NCBI RefSeq assembly: GCF_026625865.1 | Contig: NZ_CP113067.1 | Span: 1,860,001 to 1,924,000 of the forward strand | Origin: Microbacterium sp. SL75 | Lineage (GTDB): Bacteria > Actinomycetota > Actinomycetes > Actinomycetales > Microbacteriaceae | Length of the DNA: 64,000 bases | Direction: 5' to 3' | In this document: piece by piece, positions 18,766-27,376 of the stretch | Position numbering within the stretch: position 1 is the first letter of the stretch | Layout: each line of letters starts with the position of its first letter | Notes under the pieces: generated by a model | Told to the model about the DNA's origin: nothing | Seen by the model: the letters and a program-made list of their open reading frames with translations, nothing else | Databases searched by the model: none | Translations under genes and position numbers: made by a program

Positions 18766-19370
18766 TGGCGACCCGCACCGCGACCGTCGCCGATCTCGAC
18801 GGCATCATGGCGCTCGAGCGCGCCTCGTTCCCGACGGATGCGTGGAGCCCGGCGATGATGCGCGAAGAACTCGCCTCACCGCACGGCTGGTACGTCGTCG
18901 TCGAAGAGGCGGGTCGACTCGTCGGCTACGCGGGGCTTCGCGCGGTGCGCGGGGCCCGGGATGCCGACATCCAGACGATCACCATCTCCGAGGCCGCGCG
19001 CGGCCGGGGGCGGGGCCGGGCTCTGCTGACGGCTCTGCTGGAGGAGGCCGTTCGCCGCGAGGTGCACGACGTGTTCCTCGAAGTCCGCGCCGACAACCCC
19101 GTCGCGCAGAAGCTGTATCTCTCCGAGGGCTTCGCCGAGGTCGGTCGCCGCCCCCGGTACTACCAACCCGACGACGTCGACGCGATCGTCATGCAGCTCG
19201 ATCTGCGCGGGTGGGCCGGGCGGCGGGCGGAGACCGCGGGCATCCCGGCATCCGGTCTCGAAGGACCGGACCGGTCTCACGGAATCGGATCGGAGGCGCC
19301 GGGAGAGGCGATTCCCCTGACCTCGTCCGAATCCACGCCACCGACCGCCTCCGGAAAGGGCTGGTGCTGA
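18765..19370 (+). CDS. rimI: RimI-type ribosomal-protein-alanine N-acetyltransferase
   Basis: 201-residue GNAT acetyltransferase. The acetyl-CoA-binding pattern is seen as [21 protein letters not shown] (about 71-91, motif A RGRGRG), followed by [21 protein letters not shown] and [16 protein letters not shown] typical of RimI. The last 50 residues are a low-complexity tail absent from the core family. Located between tsaB and tsaD as in many bacteria; overlaps both by one base (TGATG). Confidence 0.9.
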   Translation: MATRTATVADLDGIMALERASFPTDAWSPAMMREELASPHGWYVVVEEAGRLVGYAGLRAVRGARDADIQTITISEAARGRGRGRALLTALLEEAVRREVHDVFLEVRADNPVAQKLYLSEGFAEVGRRPRYYQPDDVDAIVMQLDLRGWAGRRAETAGIPASGLEGPDRSHGIGSEAPGEAIPLTSSESTPPTASGKGWC

Positions 19371-20470
19371 TGAACGCGCCCCTCGTACTCGGTATCGAGA
19401 CCAGTTGCGACGAGACGGGCATCGGCATCGTCCGCGGCCGACAGCTGCTCAGCAACACGATCGCCTCGAGCATGGACGAGCACGCCCGCTACGGCGGGGT
19501 GGTGCCCGAAGTCGCCGCGCGCGCCCACCTCGAGGCGCTGCAGCCTTCGATCGACGCGGCGCTCGCCGAGGCCGGCGTCACCCTCGGCGACCTCGACGCC
19601 GTGGCCGTGACGAGCGGTCCCGGTCTCGCGGGGGCCCTGATGGTCGGGGTGGGCGCCGCCAAGGGGCTCGCCGTCGCCCTCGACAAGCCTCTCTACGCCG
19701 TCAACCACCTGGTCGGGCACATCGCGGCCGACATCCTCGACGCCGACGCGGGAGAACTCGAGTACCCCACCGTCGCCCTTCTCGTCAGCGGTGGGCACAC
19801 CTCGCTCCTGCTGGTCCGCGACCTGACGAGCGATGTCGAGCTCCTCGGCGAGACGATGGACGACGCAGCGGGTGAAGCCTTCGACAAGGTCGCGCGCCTG
19901 CTGAAGCTGCCGTACCCCGGTGGCCCGGAGATCGATCGGGTCGCCGCCTCGGGCGACCCCACCGCGATCCGATTCCCGCGCGGGCTCTCGCGGGCCTCCG
20001 ACATGGCATCCCACCGCTACGACTTCTCGTTCTCGGGCCTGAAGACGGCCGTGGCTCGGTGGGTCGAACAGCACGAGGCCGCGGGCGAGGTCGTCCCGGT
20101 CGCCGACGTGGCCGCCTCGTTCCGAGAGGCCGTCGTCGACGTGCTCGTGACCAAGGCCCTCGACGCCTGCGAGCGTCACGGCGTTCCCCGCCTGCTGCTG
20201 GGCGGAGGCGTCATCGCCAACAAGCGCCTGCGTGATGTCGCCCTCGAGCGGGCCGCGGCCGCCGGTGTGGCCGTGCGCATCCCGCCGCTGCGCCTGTGCA
20301 CCGACAACGGCGCGATGATCGCCGCTCTCGCCGCGGAACTCATCTCGTCGGGTCGCCGCCCCTCGACCCTCGCCTTCGGAGCGGACTCGACGCTGCCCGT
20401 CACCGAGATCCAGGTGGCGGAGGATCCGGATGCCGACGCCCCGGCGCCACGCGCGGGAACGACGCCGTGA
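19370..20470 (+). CDS. tsaD: tRNA N6-threonylcarbamoyladenosine transferase TsaD
   Basis: 366-residue catalytic subunit of t6A synthesis at position 37 of ANN-decoding tRNAs. The metal-binding HxxxH is His113-x3-His117 (NHLVGH); [14 protein letters not shown] at the N-terminus, [12 protein letters not shown], the [10 protein letters not shown] segment and [12 protein letters not shown] are family blocks. ATG 19370 overlaps the rimI stop; GTG 19364 is an alternative. It overlaps the next gene by four bases (GTGA). Confidence 0.96.
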   Translation: MNAPLVLGIETSCDETGIGIVRGRQLLSNTIASSMDEHARYGGVVPEVAARAHLEALQPSIDAALAEAGVTLGDLDAVAVTSGPGLAGALMVGVGAAKGLAVALDKPLYAVNHLVGHIAADILDADAGELEYPTVALLVSGGHTSLLLVRDLTSDVELLGETMDDAAGEAFDKVARLLKLPYPGGPEIDRVAASGDPTAIRFPRGLSRASDMASHRYDFSFSGLKTAVARWVEQHEAAGEVVPVADVAASFREAVVDVLVTKALDACERHGVPRLLLGGGVIANKRLRDVALERAAAAGVAVRIPPLRLCTDNGAMIAALAAELISSGRRPSTLAFGADSTLPVTEIQVAEDPDADAPAPRAGTTP

Positions 20471-20925
20471 CCGACACGCCGCCGCCCACGCGCCGTGCAC
20501 GCAAGGAAGAGGCCGGCCCCGCGGTCGACCTTCCCCCCGTGCCGCCCCTGCCCGCCGGCGTCCGCGCCGCGGGGTCAGAGATCGTCGCCCCCGAGGTGGA
20601 CGACGACAACCGTCTGCCCACCGCCCAGCTCGAGATGGCGGCGTTCGGCGATCACCTGATCCCGTATGCGCCGCCCGTCCCTCCGAAGCCGCCGTCCGTC
20701 GCGCCCTGGGCCCTCGGCGTGGCGGTCATCGCGCTGGCGGCCGCGTTGTTCACCGGCTGGCTGCTTCCGGTCGGTGTGATCGGCTCGACTCTCGCGATCG
20801 TCTCGCTCCGGCGGGCCCACGACAGCCGCCGGGTCGCCGTGTGGGCCCTGGCGCTCGCGCTGCTCTCCGTCGCGTTCAGCGTCGGCTGGCTGGTCTGGGG
20901 CTTCTCGCAGCTCGCCGTCGGGTGA
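20467..20925 (+). CDS. Small membrane protein with two transmembrane segments
   Basis: 152-residue protein from GTG 20467, overlapping the tsaD stop by four bases and so probably co-translated. A proline-rich, acidic cytoplasmic region (1-80) is followed by two hydrophobic segments (about 82-112 and 120-148) separated by LRRAHDSRR, the two-helix layout of DUF4190-like proteins. No catalytic residues. Function unknown; the coupling to tsaD is likely positional only. Confidence 0.75.
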   Translation: MTDTPPPTRRARKEEAGPAVDLPPVPPLPAGVRAAGSEIVAPEVDDDNRLPTAQLEMAAFGDHLIPYAPPVPPKPPSVAPWALGVAVIALAAALFTGWLLPVGVIGSTLAIVSLRRAHDSRRVAVWALALALLSVAFSVGWLVWGFSQLAVG

Positions 20926-20934
20926 GCGGAGCCG

Positions 20935-22122
20935 TCAGACGCGGTCGGCCAGCAGCGCGAGACGCTTCGACCCCACGCGCGTGAGGATGAGCGTGGCCGA
21001 GGAATCGCCGCGCAGAGCGAGCTTCTTCCGCAGCACCGCCGGGTCGACGTCGACGCCGCGCTTCTTGATCTCCAGCGTGCCGATGCCCCGCGCGCGCAAC
21101 GCCTGCGCGAGCTTTTTCGGGTCGGCGGGCAGCTGCTCGCGCACCCGGAACGACGACACGAACGGGCTCGTCAACGCCGCATCCGAGGTGAGATAGGCGA
21201 TGCCGGGCGCGAGCATGCCGGCATCCAGGGCTCGACCGACCTCGCCGATGAGACGCGCGCGGATGACGGCCCCGTCGGGTTCGTGCACGAACTCGCCGAG
21301 CTCGCGCTCCTCGACGTCGGGGCTGTCGCCCGGGGCGGTGAGCTCCCACGCGTCGTCGGCGCGCACGACGAGTGCCGCGCGGCGAACGCCCTCTCGGGCG
21401 AGAGCGCCGGCCCAGAGCACGAGCTCGATCGTCGAACCGTCGGCGCTGATCCACTGCGCCTCGAACTCGTCGGGGATCTGCGTGCGGTCGAAGCCCGGCC
21501 CGAGCTTCACGCCGCCCGGCGTCTTCCTCAACTGCTCGAAGACCCACTCGAGCGAGGGCGACCACTCGGCCGACGACACCTGTCGCGTCTCGGCATGACC
21601 GGCGGTGCGTCGCGCGGGGTCGAGCCACACGGCATCCGTCGCGCCCAGGTCCACGTCTTCGGCGCGCGCGTGCCGCACCGTCGCCGCGTCGCCGAAGGGG
21701 GCGAGGTTGTAGGCGGCGATGGCGGCGGTCACCTCGTCGGCGTCGACGGCGTGGACCCGGATGCCGAGGCCCGCCATCCCGAGGGCGTCACCGCCGATCC
21801 CGCACCCGAGGTCCGCCACGCTGTCGATTCCCGCGGCGCGGAAGCGTCCGGCGTGACGGGCGGCGATCGAGAGGCGGGTGGCCTGCTCGAGGCCGGCGCG
21901 CGTGAAGAGCATGCGGTCGGCGAAGGGTCCGAACTTCGCCGTCGCGCGCGCCCGCAGGCGTGCTTGGCCGACGACGGCCGACACGAGATCGGGGGAGTGG
22001 CCGGCGGCCCGCAGGCGCGACACCGACCGGGCGACCTCATCGACCGAATCGAGGGTGCCCACCTCGTCGAGGAGGCGCAGGCCCTCGGGCGTGAGCAGGG
22101 CGGTCAGCTCGCTGGTATCCAC
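20935..22122 (-). CDS. Class I SAM-dependent methyltransferase with C-terminal THUMP-like domain
   Basis: 395-residue protein. A helical N-terminal region (about 1-90) precedes a Rossmann-type methyltransferase with the SAM-binding motif VADLGCGIGGDALGMA (about 102-117) and an acidic second strand VHAVDADE. WLDPARR occupies the motif IV position. The C-terminal 70 residues (PADPKKLAQALRARGIGTLEIKKRG) resemble the THUMP-like module found in this family, suggesting an RNA substrate (inference). GTG 22122 is preceded by TAGGCT at 22129-22134, six bases away, so it is probably leaderless. It is convergent with the gene ending at 20925. Confidence 0.87.
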   Translation of the reverse strand: MDTSELTALLTPEGLRLLDEVGTLDSVDEVARSVSRLRAAGHSPDLVSAVVGQARLRARATAKFGPFADRMLFTRAGLEQATRLSIAARHAGRFRAAGIDSVADLGCGIGGDALGMAGLGIRVHAVDADEVTAAIAAYNLAPFGDAATVRHARAEDVDLGATDAVWLDPARRTAGHAETRQVSSAEWSPSLEWVFEQLRKTPGGVKLGPGFDRTQIPDEFEAQWISADGSTIELVLWAGALAREGVRRAALVVRADDAWELTAPGDSPDVEERELGEFVHEPDGAVIRARLIGEVGRALDAGMLAPGIAYLTSDAALTSPFVSSFRVREQLPADPKKLAQALRARGIGTLEIKKRGVDVDPAVLRKKLALRGDSSATLILTRVGSKRLALLADRV

Positions 22123-22148
22123 TGATTCAGCCTAGGCGGGGGTTCTTG

Positions 22149-22175
22149 CTGGCACTCGCGTTGCGTGAGTGCCAG
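22149..22175. promoter_or_regulatory. CIRCE element 1 (HrcA operator)
   Basis: CTGGCACTC, nine spacer bases, then GAGTGCCAG: the CIRCE consensus architecture bound by the heat-shock repressor HrcA. The right arm begins directly after the -35 of the groES promoter. Confidence 0.92.
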
Positions 22176-22189
22176 CGCTTCTCTACACT
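22161..22189 (+). promoter_or_regulatory. groES promoter
   Basis: TTGCGT (22161-22166) and TACACT (22184-22189) are separated by 17 bases. The -35 lies inside CIRCE 1 and transcription would start just before CIRCE 2, so HrcA binding should block initiation. Confidence 0.75.
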
Positions 22190-22193
22190 CGAA

Positions 22194-22220
22194 TTAGCAC
22201 TCTCCCCGCGTGAGTGCTGA
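22194..22220. promoter_or_regulatory. CIRCE element 2 (HrcA operator)
   Basis: TTAGCACTC, nine spacer bases, then GAGTGCTGA, nearly identical to the bacterial CIRCE consensus. It lies at the presumed transcription start, 34 bases before groES. Confidence 0.95.
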
Positions 22221-22254
22221 CAAGTCTTCTGTAACGAGAAAGAAGAGGTAGACC

Positions 22255-22551
22255 GTGTCGGTTTCCATCAAGCCGCTCGAGGACCGCATCGTCATCAAGC
22301 AGGTCGAGGCTGAGCAGACCACTGCGAGTGGTCTCGTCATCCCCGACACCGCCAAGGAGAAGCCGCAGGAGGGCGAAGTCGTCGCCGTCGGCCCCGGCCG
22401 CATCGACGACAACGGCAACCGTGTCCCCCTCGACGTCGCCGTCGGCGACCGCGTGCTCTACAGCAAGTACGGCGGCACCGAGGTCAAGTTCGGCGCCGAC
22501 GAGTACCTCGTGCTCTCGGCTCGCGACGTCCTGGCGGTCGTCGTCCGCTGA
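22255..22551 (+). CDS. groES: Co-chaperonin GroES
   Basis: 98-residue GroES, the lid of the GroEL folding chamber. Family blocks: [12 protein letters not shown] at the N-terminus, the mobile loop around [17 protein letters not shown] and the roof and core strands ending [17 protein letters not shown] 22255 follows AAGAAGAGG. No groEL follows; a terminator lies 17 bases downstream and the next gene is rarD, so groEL must be elsewhere. Heat-shock control by HrcA is indicated by two CIRCE elements. Confidence 0.97.
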   Translation: MSVSIKPLEDRIVIKQVEAEQTTASGLVIPDTAKEKPQEGEVVAVGPGRIDDNGNRVPLDVAVGDRVLYSKYGGTEVKFGADEYLVLSARDVLAVVVR

Positions 22552-22567
22552 TCGAGTGAGATCGTTC

Positions 22568-22601
22568 GAAGGCCCCGGATGCCACGGCATCCGGGGCCTT
22601 C
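22568..22601 (+). terminator. groES terminator
   Basis: Perfect 16-bp inverted repeat (22568-22583 with 22586-22601), 17 bases after the groES stop. It shares the GGATGCC/GGCATCC core with the glmS terminator. Confidence 0.85.
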
Positions 22602-22687
22602 TTCGTACCCGCCGCCGGAGTCCGATGTGGCAGGAAAGACGCGACGGTCGGCGCTGCGAGTCACCGAGGGACCCCTAGGCTGAAGCG

Positions 22688-23629
22688 GTGACCCCCGCGC
22701 CTCCCGCTCCGACCGGCGGGAGCACCCGCGGGGCGCTGTACGCGCTCGGCGCATACCTGCTCTGGGGCGTCCTCCCCCTCTACTTCCTGCAGCTCAGGCC
22801 CACCGGCCCGTTCGAGGTGGTCGCCTGGCGGATCATCCTCGCGTTCGTGTTCTGCCTGCTGCTGTTGACGGTGCTGCGCACGTGGCGGCCGTTCCTCGCG
22901 ATCGTGCGGCAGCCGCGGCTCATGGGGCTCACCGCGTTGGCGGGCGTACTCATCTACATCAACTGGCAGACCTACCTCTACGGCGCTTTGACGAACCACG
23001 TCATCGAGACGAGCCTCGGCTACTTCATCAACCCCATCGTGACGGTGCTGCTCGGGGTGATCGTGCTCCGTGAGCGGCTGCGCGTCGTGCCGTGGACCGC
23101 CATCGGCCTGGCGGTCGTCGCGGTCGCGGTCATCGTCATCGGCTATGGCGCTTTCCCCTGGATCGCCCTGACCCTCGCCTTCTCGTTCGGCTTCTACGGC
23201 CTAGTGAAGAAGCAGATCGGACCGGCGGTGGATGCCGTGAGCGGGCTGACCCTCGAGTCGCTGTGGCTGCTCCCGGTCGCGGCGATCCAGCTGGTGTTCG
23301 TCGCGAACCTCACCGGCATCACCCTGGGCACGGCGGGAGCACTGCACACCGTTCTGCTCCTGCTCGCGGGAGCCGTCACCGCCGTCCCCCTCCTGCTGTT
23401 CGCCTCGGGGGCACGGCGCGTACCGCTCACCGTCATCGGCCTGCTGCAGTTCGTCGCGCCCATCATCCAGTTCGGGATCGGTGTATGGGTGCTGCACGAG
23501 CCCATGACCCTCGAACGGTGGATCGGGTTCGCACTCGTGTGGGTGGCGCTCGTGATCCTCAGCGTCGACTCCGTCGTCGCCTCGCGGCGTCATCGCCGGG
23601 CTGCGGTGGACGTGTCCGAGCCCGTTTGA
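22688..23629 (+). CDS. rarD: EamA/RarD family transporter
   Basis: 313-residue polytopic membrane protein with about ten hydrophobic segments arranged as two EamA repeats. The N-terminal GALYALGAYLLWGVLPLYFL and the segment WQTYLYGALTNHVIETSLGYFINP are characteristic of RarD. Substrate unknown; RarD was named for chloramphenicol sensitivity in E. coli, and the superfamily exports small metabolites. GTG 22688 is preceded by TAGGCT (22676-22681) with six bases between, a leaderless arrangement. Confidence 0.9.
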   Translation: MTPAPPAPTGGSTRGALYALGAYLLWGVLPLYFLQLRPTGPFEVVAWRIILAFVFCLLLLTVLRTWRPFLAIVRQPRLMGLTALAGVLIYINWQTYLYGALTNHVIETSLGYFINPIVTVLLGVIVLRERLRVVPWTAIGLAVVAVAVIVIGYGAFPWIALTLAFSFGFYGLVKKQIGPAVDAVSGLTLESLWLLPVAAIQLVFVANLTGITLGTAGALHTVLLLLAGAVTAVPLLLFASGARRVPLTVIGLLQFVAPIIQFGIGVWVLHEPMTLERWIGFALVWVALVILSVDSVVASRRHRRAAVDVSEPV

Positions 23630-23642
23630 CCTGTTTCTTTCG

Positions 23643-23668
23643 TTTCGCGGCTCGGAATTGCCGCGAAA
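23643..23668 (+). terminator. Hairpin after rarD
   Basis: Nine-bp perfect stem (23643-23651 with 23660-23668) and 8-base loop, 14 bases after the rarD stop. It could terminate rarD or belong to the leader region of the binding-protein gene downstream. Confidence 0.5.
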
Positions 23669-23697
23669 AAGTAACGATTAGGTCGCGTAATCGACCG

Positions 23698-23726
23698 TTA
23701 ACACATTGCAACATCGCGGCTACAAG
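23698..23726 (+). promoter_or_regulatory. Candidate promoter of the binding-protein gene
   Basis: TTAACA (23698-23703), a 17-base spacer and TACAAG (23721-23726), in an AT-richer stretch upstream of the lipoprotein gene. It would leave a leader of about 60 bases. A second possible -10 is CACAAT at 23743-23748. Confidence 0.4.
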
Positions 23727-23795
23727 TGCGCCATTAGGTTTGTCACAATCCGAGCGGGTTATCCGCGCGGTTCCAACTCACCAAGGAGCACCCAT

Positions 23796-25145
23796 ATGAG
23801 TGTCCTCTCCCGTTCGCGTGCGGCGAAGGTCATCGGCGGTTTCGCCGTGGTCGGCGTCACCGCGCTCGTCCTCGCCGGTTGTACCGGTACCAGCACTCCG
23901 TCCGACTCCGGCAACGCCGCCGGTGGAGGCGATTTCCCGATCGACTGCAACGCCGCCGAACCCGCCTCGTACACGCCCGAGTACTCGTCGACTTCGACCG
24001 GCCCCGCCAAAGACCTCACGTACAACATCGGCACGGCGCTGCCCGTCACCGGTAACCTCGCCTTCCTCGGCCCGCCCGAGATCGCCGGCACCGAGCTCGC
24101 GGCCGCCGATGTCAACGCCGCAGCCAAGGGCGTGAACATCAACCTCCTCCAGGGCGACTCGGGTGACACCGACAACAAGGCCTACGAGACCGAGATCCCG
24201 CGCCTGCTGGGTGCGGGTGCGACGGCGATCGTCGGTGCCGCATCGTCGGGAACCTCGCTGCAGTTCATCGACCAGGTCATCGCGGCGAACGCCGTGCAGA
24301 TCTCGCCTGCCAACACCTCGGCGGCCTTCACCGGGTACAACGACAAGGGCCTGTACTGGCGGACTGCTCCCTCGGACGTGCTCCAGGGCGAGGTCCTCGG
24401 CAACCTGATCGCCTCCGAGGGCAACGAGACTCTCGGCATGATCGTGCTGAACGACTCGTACGGCACCGGTCTCGCGTGCTTCACCAAGAAGGCGTTCGAG
24501 GGTGCCGGCGGATCCGTCGTGGCCACCAGCCTCTACAACACCGGTGACACGAACTTCTCGGCGCAGATCGAGGACGTCCTGGCCCAGAAGCCCGATGCGA
24601 TCGCCCTGATCACGTTCGACGAGGTCTCGACGATCATCCCCGACCTGACCGCCAGCTTCGCGAAGGACAAGCTGTTCTTCGTCGACGGCAACCTGAAGAA
24701 CTTCGGTACGCAGTTCCCGAACGGCACCCTCACCGGCGCCAAGGGGACCTACCCGAGCGTCGATCCCGATTCGACGGCGACTTTCCGCAGCACGCTGGAG
24801 TCGTTCTGGACCGGTAAGGGCAACCCCAAGCTCGACGACTTCACCTATGCCCCCGAGTCGTATGACTCGGTCATCCTCCTCGCCCTCGCGGCGCTGAAGG
24901 CGGGCTCGGCGGCCGGTCCCGACGTGGCTGCCAACATGCAGGCGGTCTCGGGCGGTACGGGCGGTGGCACGAAGTGCACCACCTACGCCGCGTGCGCCGA
25001 CATCATCATCGGCGGCGGCGAGGCCGACTATGACGGCGTCTCGGGCCCGATCACGTTCAACGACGTGGGCGACCCGACGCAGGCCACCATCGGTGTCTTC
25101 GAGTACGGCGACGACAACAACTACAGCTGGCTCCGCGCCGGTTGA
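23796..25145 (+). CDS. ABC transporter substrate-binding lipoprotein (branched-chain amino-acid type)
   Basis: 449-residue extracellular binding protein. The signal peptide ends in the lipobox LVLAGC, with the lipidated Cys29, followed by a Gly/Ser/Thr linker. The mature part is a periplasmic-binding-protein type I fold of the LivJ class (YNIGTALPVTGNLAFLGPPE, then GDSGDTDNKAYETEIPRLLGAGA and DSVILLALAALKAG). AAGGAG at 23783-23788 sets the ATG 23796. It is convergent with the livHMGF permease/ATPase operon just beyond, whose missing binding protein this probably is. Ligand not determined. Confidence 0.92.
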   Translation: MSVLSRSRAAKVIGGFAVVGVTALVLAGCTGTSTPSDSGNAAGGGDFPIDCNAAEPASYTPEYSSTSTGPAKDLTYNIGTALPVTGNLAFLGPPEIAGTELAAADVNAAAKGVNINLLQGDSGDTDNKAYETEIPRLLGAGATAIVGAASSGTSLQFIDQVIAANAVQISPANTSAAFTGYNDKGLYWRTAPSDVLQGEVLGNLIASEGNETLGMIVLNDSYGTGLACFTKKAFEGAGGSVVATSLYNTGDTNFSAQIEDVLAQKPDAIALITFDEVSTIIPDLTASFAKDKLFFVDGNLKNFGTQFPNGTLTGAKGTYPSVDPDSTATFRSTLESFWTGKGNPKLDDFTYAPESYDSVILLALAALKAGSAAGPDVAANMQAVSGGTGGGTKCTTYAACADIIIGGGEADYDGVSGPITFNDVGDPTQATIGVFEYGDDNNYSWLRAG

Positions 25146-25158
25146 TCGGTTCCCCGTG

Positions 25159-25190
25159 AAGGGCCCCGGGACTTCGGTCCCGGGGCCCTT
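25159..25190 (+). terminator. Terminator of the binding-protein gene
   Basis: Perfect 14-bp stem (25159-25172 with 25177-25190) capped by a TTCG tetraloop and followed by TCCC, 13 bases after the stop codon. A textbook strong terminator. Confidence 0.92.
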
Positions 25191-25609
25191 TCCCGTGCGC
25201 GGGGGGAGACCGTTCCGCGGCTCGGCCACGGCATCCACGCGCCTTCAGCTCCCTGCGGGCGGCGCGCACCTCGAACGGTTGGCCGCGAAGGTTCCGGGCG
25301 GGGTGCGTTCGTCCGCATTCGAAAAGGCCCGGACAGTGAGGCGTCCACAGGCTCTGACCGCGGCCTCGTGGCAGGCGCACGTCAGCACAAGGCTGCGTCG
25401 GAGGGGCCCAGCTAGTCGGCGCGGACCGTAGAGCGAATCAGAAGCTCGGGTCCGTGGCATCCGTTCTCCCGCCTCGCCCGGGCGGTACAGCGCGTCCGCT
25501 GCAACGAGCGTCCCGACGACGGCGCGCACTGACCTCCGAGAAGGGCACGTCGTCGCCTTCGAAGCGGTTAGGGCGGGGAAGCCGAGCGGGCGCACCTCGG
25601 CGGCAAAGC
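25191..25609. other. Gene-free stretch between two convergent units
   Basis: About 420 bases between the terminator of the binding-protein gene and the terminator of livF. Short open frames exist on both strands, but none has a ribosome binding site, a recognisable domain or a start near a promoter-like element. I see no tRNA cloverleaf or repeat in it. It may hold a small RNA or decayed sequence, but nothing visible supports either. Confidence 0.4.
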
Positions 25610-25644
25610 GGAAGGCCCGAGCCCCTGGGGGACTCGGGCCTTCC
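25610..25644 (-). terminator. Terminator of the livHMGF operon
   Basis: Twelve-bp perfect stem (25610-25621 with 25633-25644); the loop can pair further (CCCC with GGGG). It lies 15 bases past the livF stop on the minus strand. Confidence 0.75.
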
Positions 25645-25658
25645 GGCGGGGGCTCGGC

Positions 25659-26381
25659 TCAGGTGCCGAGCGTGCCCAGGTACAGACCGATCACAGCCGG
25701 GTCGTCCATGAGCTCGCGACCGGTTCCCGTGTAGGCGTCGCGACCCTGGTCGAGCACGTAGCCGCGGTCGCAGATCTGCAGGCAGCGGCGGGCGTTCTGC
25801 TCCACCATGATGCAGGTCACCCCGGCCTTGTTGATCTCGGATACGCGGATGAACGCCTCGTCCTGACGAACCGGAGACAGGCCGGCCGACGGCTCGTCGA
25901 GCAGCAGTACCTTCGGGTCCATCATGAGCGCGCGTCCCATGGCGACCATCTGGCGCTCACCGCCCGACAGCGAGCCGGCGCGCTGCTTCAGGCGCTTGGC
26001 GAGGTCGGGGAAGATGCTCGTGACGAAGTCGACGCGCTCGTTGAACCCCTTCGGTCGCTGATACAGGCCCATCTGAAGGTTCTCCGCGATCGTCAGGCTC
26101 GGGAACACGTTGTTCGTCTGCGGGACGAACCCGACGCCCTTGGCGACGAGCTTGTTGGCCCGCAGGCCCGTGATCTCTTCGCCCTGCAGCAGAACGGACC
26201 CCGAGCGTACCTTCACCTGGCCGAAGATCGCTTTGAGCATCGTCGACTTTCCGGCGCCGTTGGGGCCGATGATGCCGATGAGCTCGCCGGGAGCAGCGGT
26301 CAGGTTGGCGCCGTTGAGGATGTTCACGCCCGGCAGGTACCCGGCATGCACGTCGCGGAGCTCGACAACGTTGGCGGTCAT
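25659..26381 (-). CDS. livF: Branched-chain amino-acid-type ABC transporter ATPase LivF
   Basis: 240-residue ABC ATPase. Walker A GPNGAGKST (about 38-46), Q-loop VPQTNNVFPSLTIAENL, signature LSGGERQMVAMGRAL, Walker B VLLLDEPSAGLSP and switch His replaced by Gln in MVEQNA, as is normal for LivF. ATG 26381 overlaps the livG stop (ATGA, 26378-26381). Last gene of the operon. Confidence 0.95.
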   Translation of the reverse strand: MTANVVELRDVHAGYLPGVNILNGANLTAAPGELIGIIGPNGAGKSTMLKAIFGQVKVRSGSVLLQGEEITGLRANKLVAKGVGFVPQTNNVFPSLTIAENLQMGLYQRPKGFNERVDFVTSIFPDLAKRLKQRAGSLSGGERQMVAMGRALMMDPKVLLLDEPSAGLSPVRQDEAFIRVSEINKAGVTCIMVEQNARRCLQICDRGYVLDQGRDAYTGTGRELMDDPAVIGLYLGTLGT

Positions 26382-27376
26382 CGACCGTCCTCCTTCTCGT
26401 GCGACGACTCTGCGTCGATCGCGGCGTCGACCTGCTGCGCGGTCTCGAGCAGCTCGGCGGCTGCGGTCGAGTCGACCGTGCCCTCGTGGCGGCCGGTGAC
26501 AACACCCAGGTCGACGTCCTGGTGTGCGCCGAGGTACGCGTCGATCACGGCCTGGTCCTTCATGACGGTGTCGGGCGGCCCCTCGGCGACGATCTTGCCC
26601 TCGGCCATCACGACGACCCAGTCGGCGATGTGGCGGACCATGTGCATGTCGTGCTCGACGAACAGCACGGTCATACCGAGGTCCTTGAGATCGAGGATGT
26701 GGTCGAGCAACGACTGCGTCAGCGCGGGGTTGACCCCGGCCATCGGCTCGTCCAGCATGACCAGCGTCGGATCGCTCATGAGCGCTCGCGCCATCTCGAG
26801 GAGCTTGCGCTGGCCGCCCGAGAGGGAGGCCGCGAAGTCGGTCTCTTTGCTGTCGAGCTTGAAACGCTTGAGCAGCTCGCGCGCCTTGGCGTCGTTGTCG
26901 GTCTCCTGCTTACGCCACACGAACGGGAGGATGCTCGAGAGCAGGCTCTCGCCCTTCTGCTTCGTCGCGCCGAGCTTCATATTCTCGAGGACGGTGAGCA
27001 GACCCAGCGCTTTGGTGAGCTGGAACGTGCGCACCTGACCCATGCGGGCCGCCTTGAACGCGGGGATACCGGCGAGGTTGCGGCCGTCGAACGACCACTG
27101 GCCGCTGTTGGGCTTGTCAAAGCCGGTCAGGAGGTTGAACAGCGTCGTCTTGCCCGCACCGTTGGGCCCGATCAGCGCCGTGATGGCATTTCGTGGGATC
27201 TCTAGGTGCTTCACATCGACGGCGGTGTTGCCGCCGAAGTCGCGGCGGACGTTGTCGGCGATGATGATCGGGTCGACCTTCGCGACGCCGGGGGCGATCT
27301 CGCCCTTGTGCAGCCCGGTCGCCTTCACCCGCGGCGCCGAGGCGCTGGGCACGACCGGCGTGGACTCATCGGACAA
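26378..27376 (-). CDS. livG: Branched-chain amino-acid-type ABC transporter ATPase LivG, with extended ends
   Basis: 332-residue ABC ATPase, longer than the usual 250-260. About 35 extra residues precede the ATPase core and about 45 acidic residues follow it. Core motifs: Walker A GPNGAGKTT, FQLTKALGLLTVLENM, signature LSGGQRKLLEMARAL, Walker B LVMLDEPMAGVNP and switch FVEHDMHMV. It overlaps livM by 11 bases and livF by four, so the operon is translationally coupled. Confidence 0.94.
   Translation of the reverse strand: MSDESTPVVPSASAPRVKATGLHKGEIAPGVAKVDPIIIADNVRRDFGGNTAVDVKHLEIPRNAITALIGPNGAGKTTLFNLLTGFDKPNSGQWSFDGRNLAGIPAFKAARMGQVRTFQLTKALGLLTVLENMKLGATKQKGESLLSSILPFVWRKQETDNDAKARELLKRFKLDSKETDFAASLSGGQRKLLEMARALMSDPTLVMLDEPMAGVNPALTQSLLDHILDLKDLGMTVLFVEHDMHMVRHIADWVVVMAEGKIVAEGPPDTVMKDQAVIDAYLGAHQDVDLGVVTGRHEGTVDSTAAAELLETAQQVDAAIDAESSHEKEDGR

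Noticed and set aside
22255..22551. Missing groEL after groES as evidence of gene loss
   Set aside because: groES without an adjacent groEL is common in Actinobacteria; the window gives no reason to think groEL is absent from the genome.
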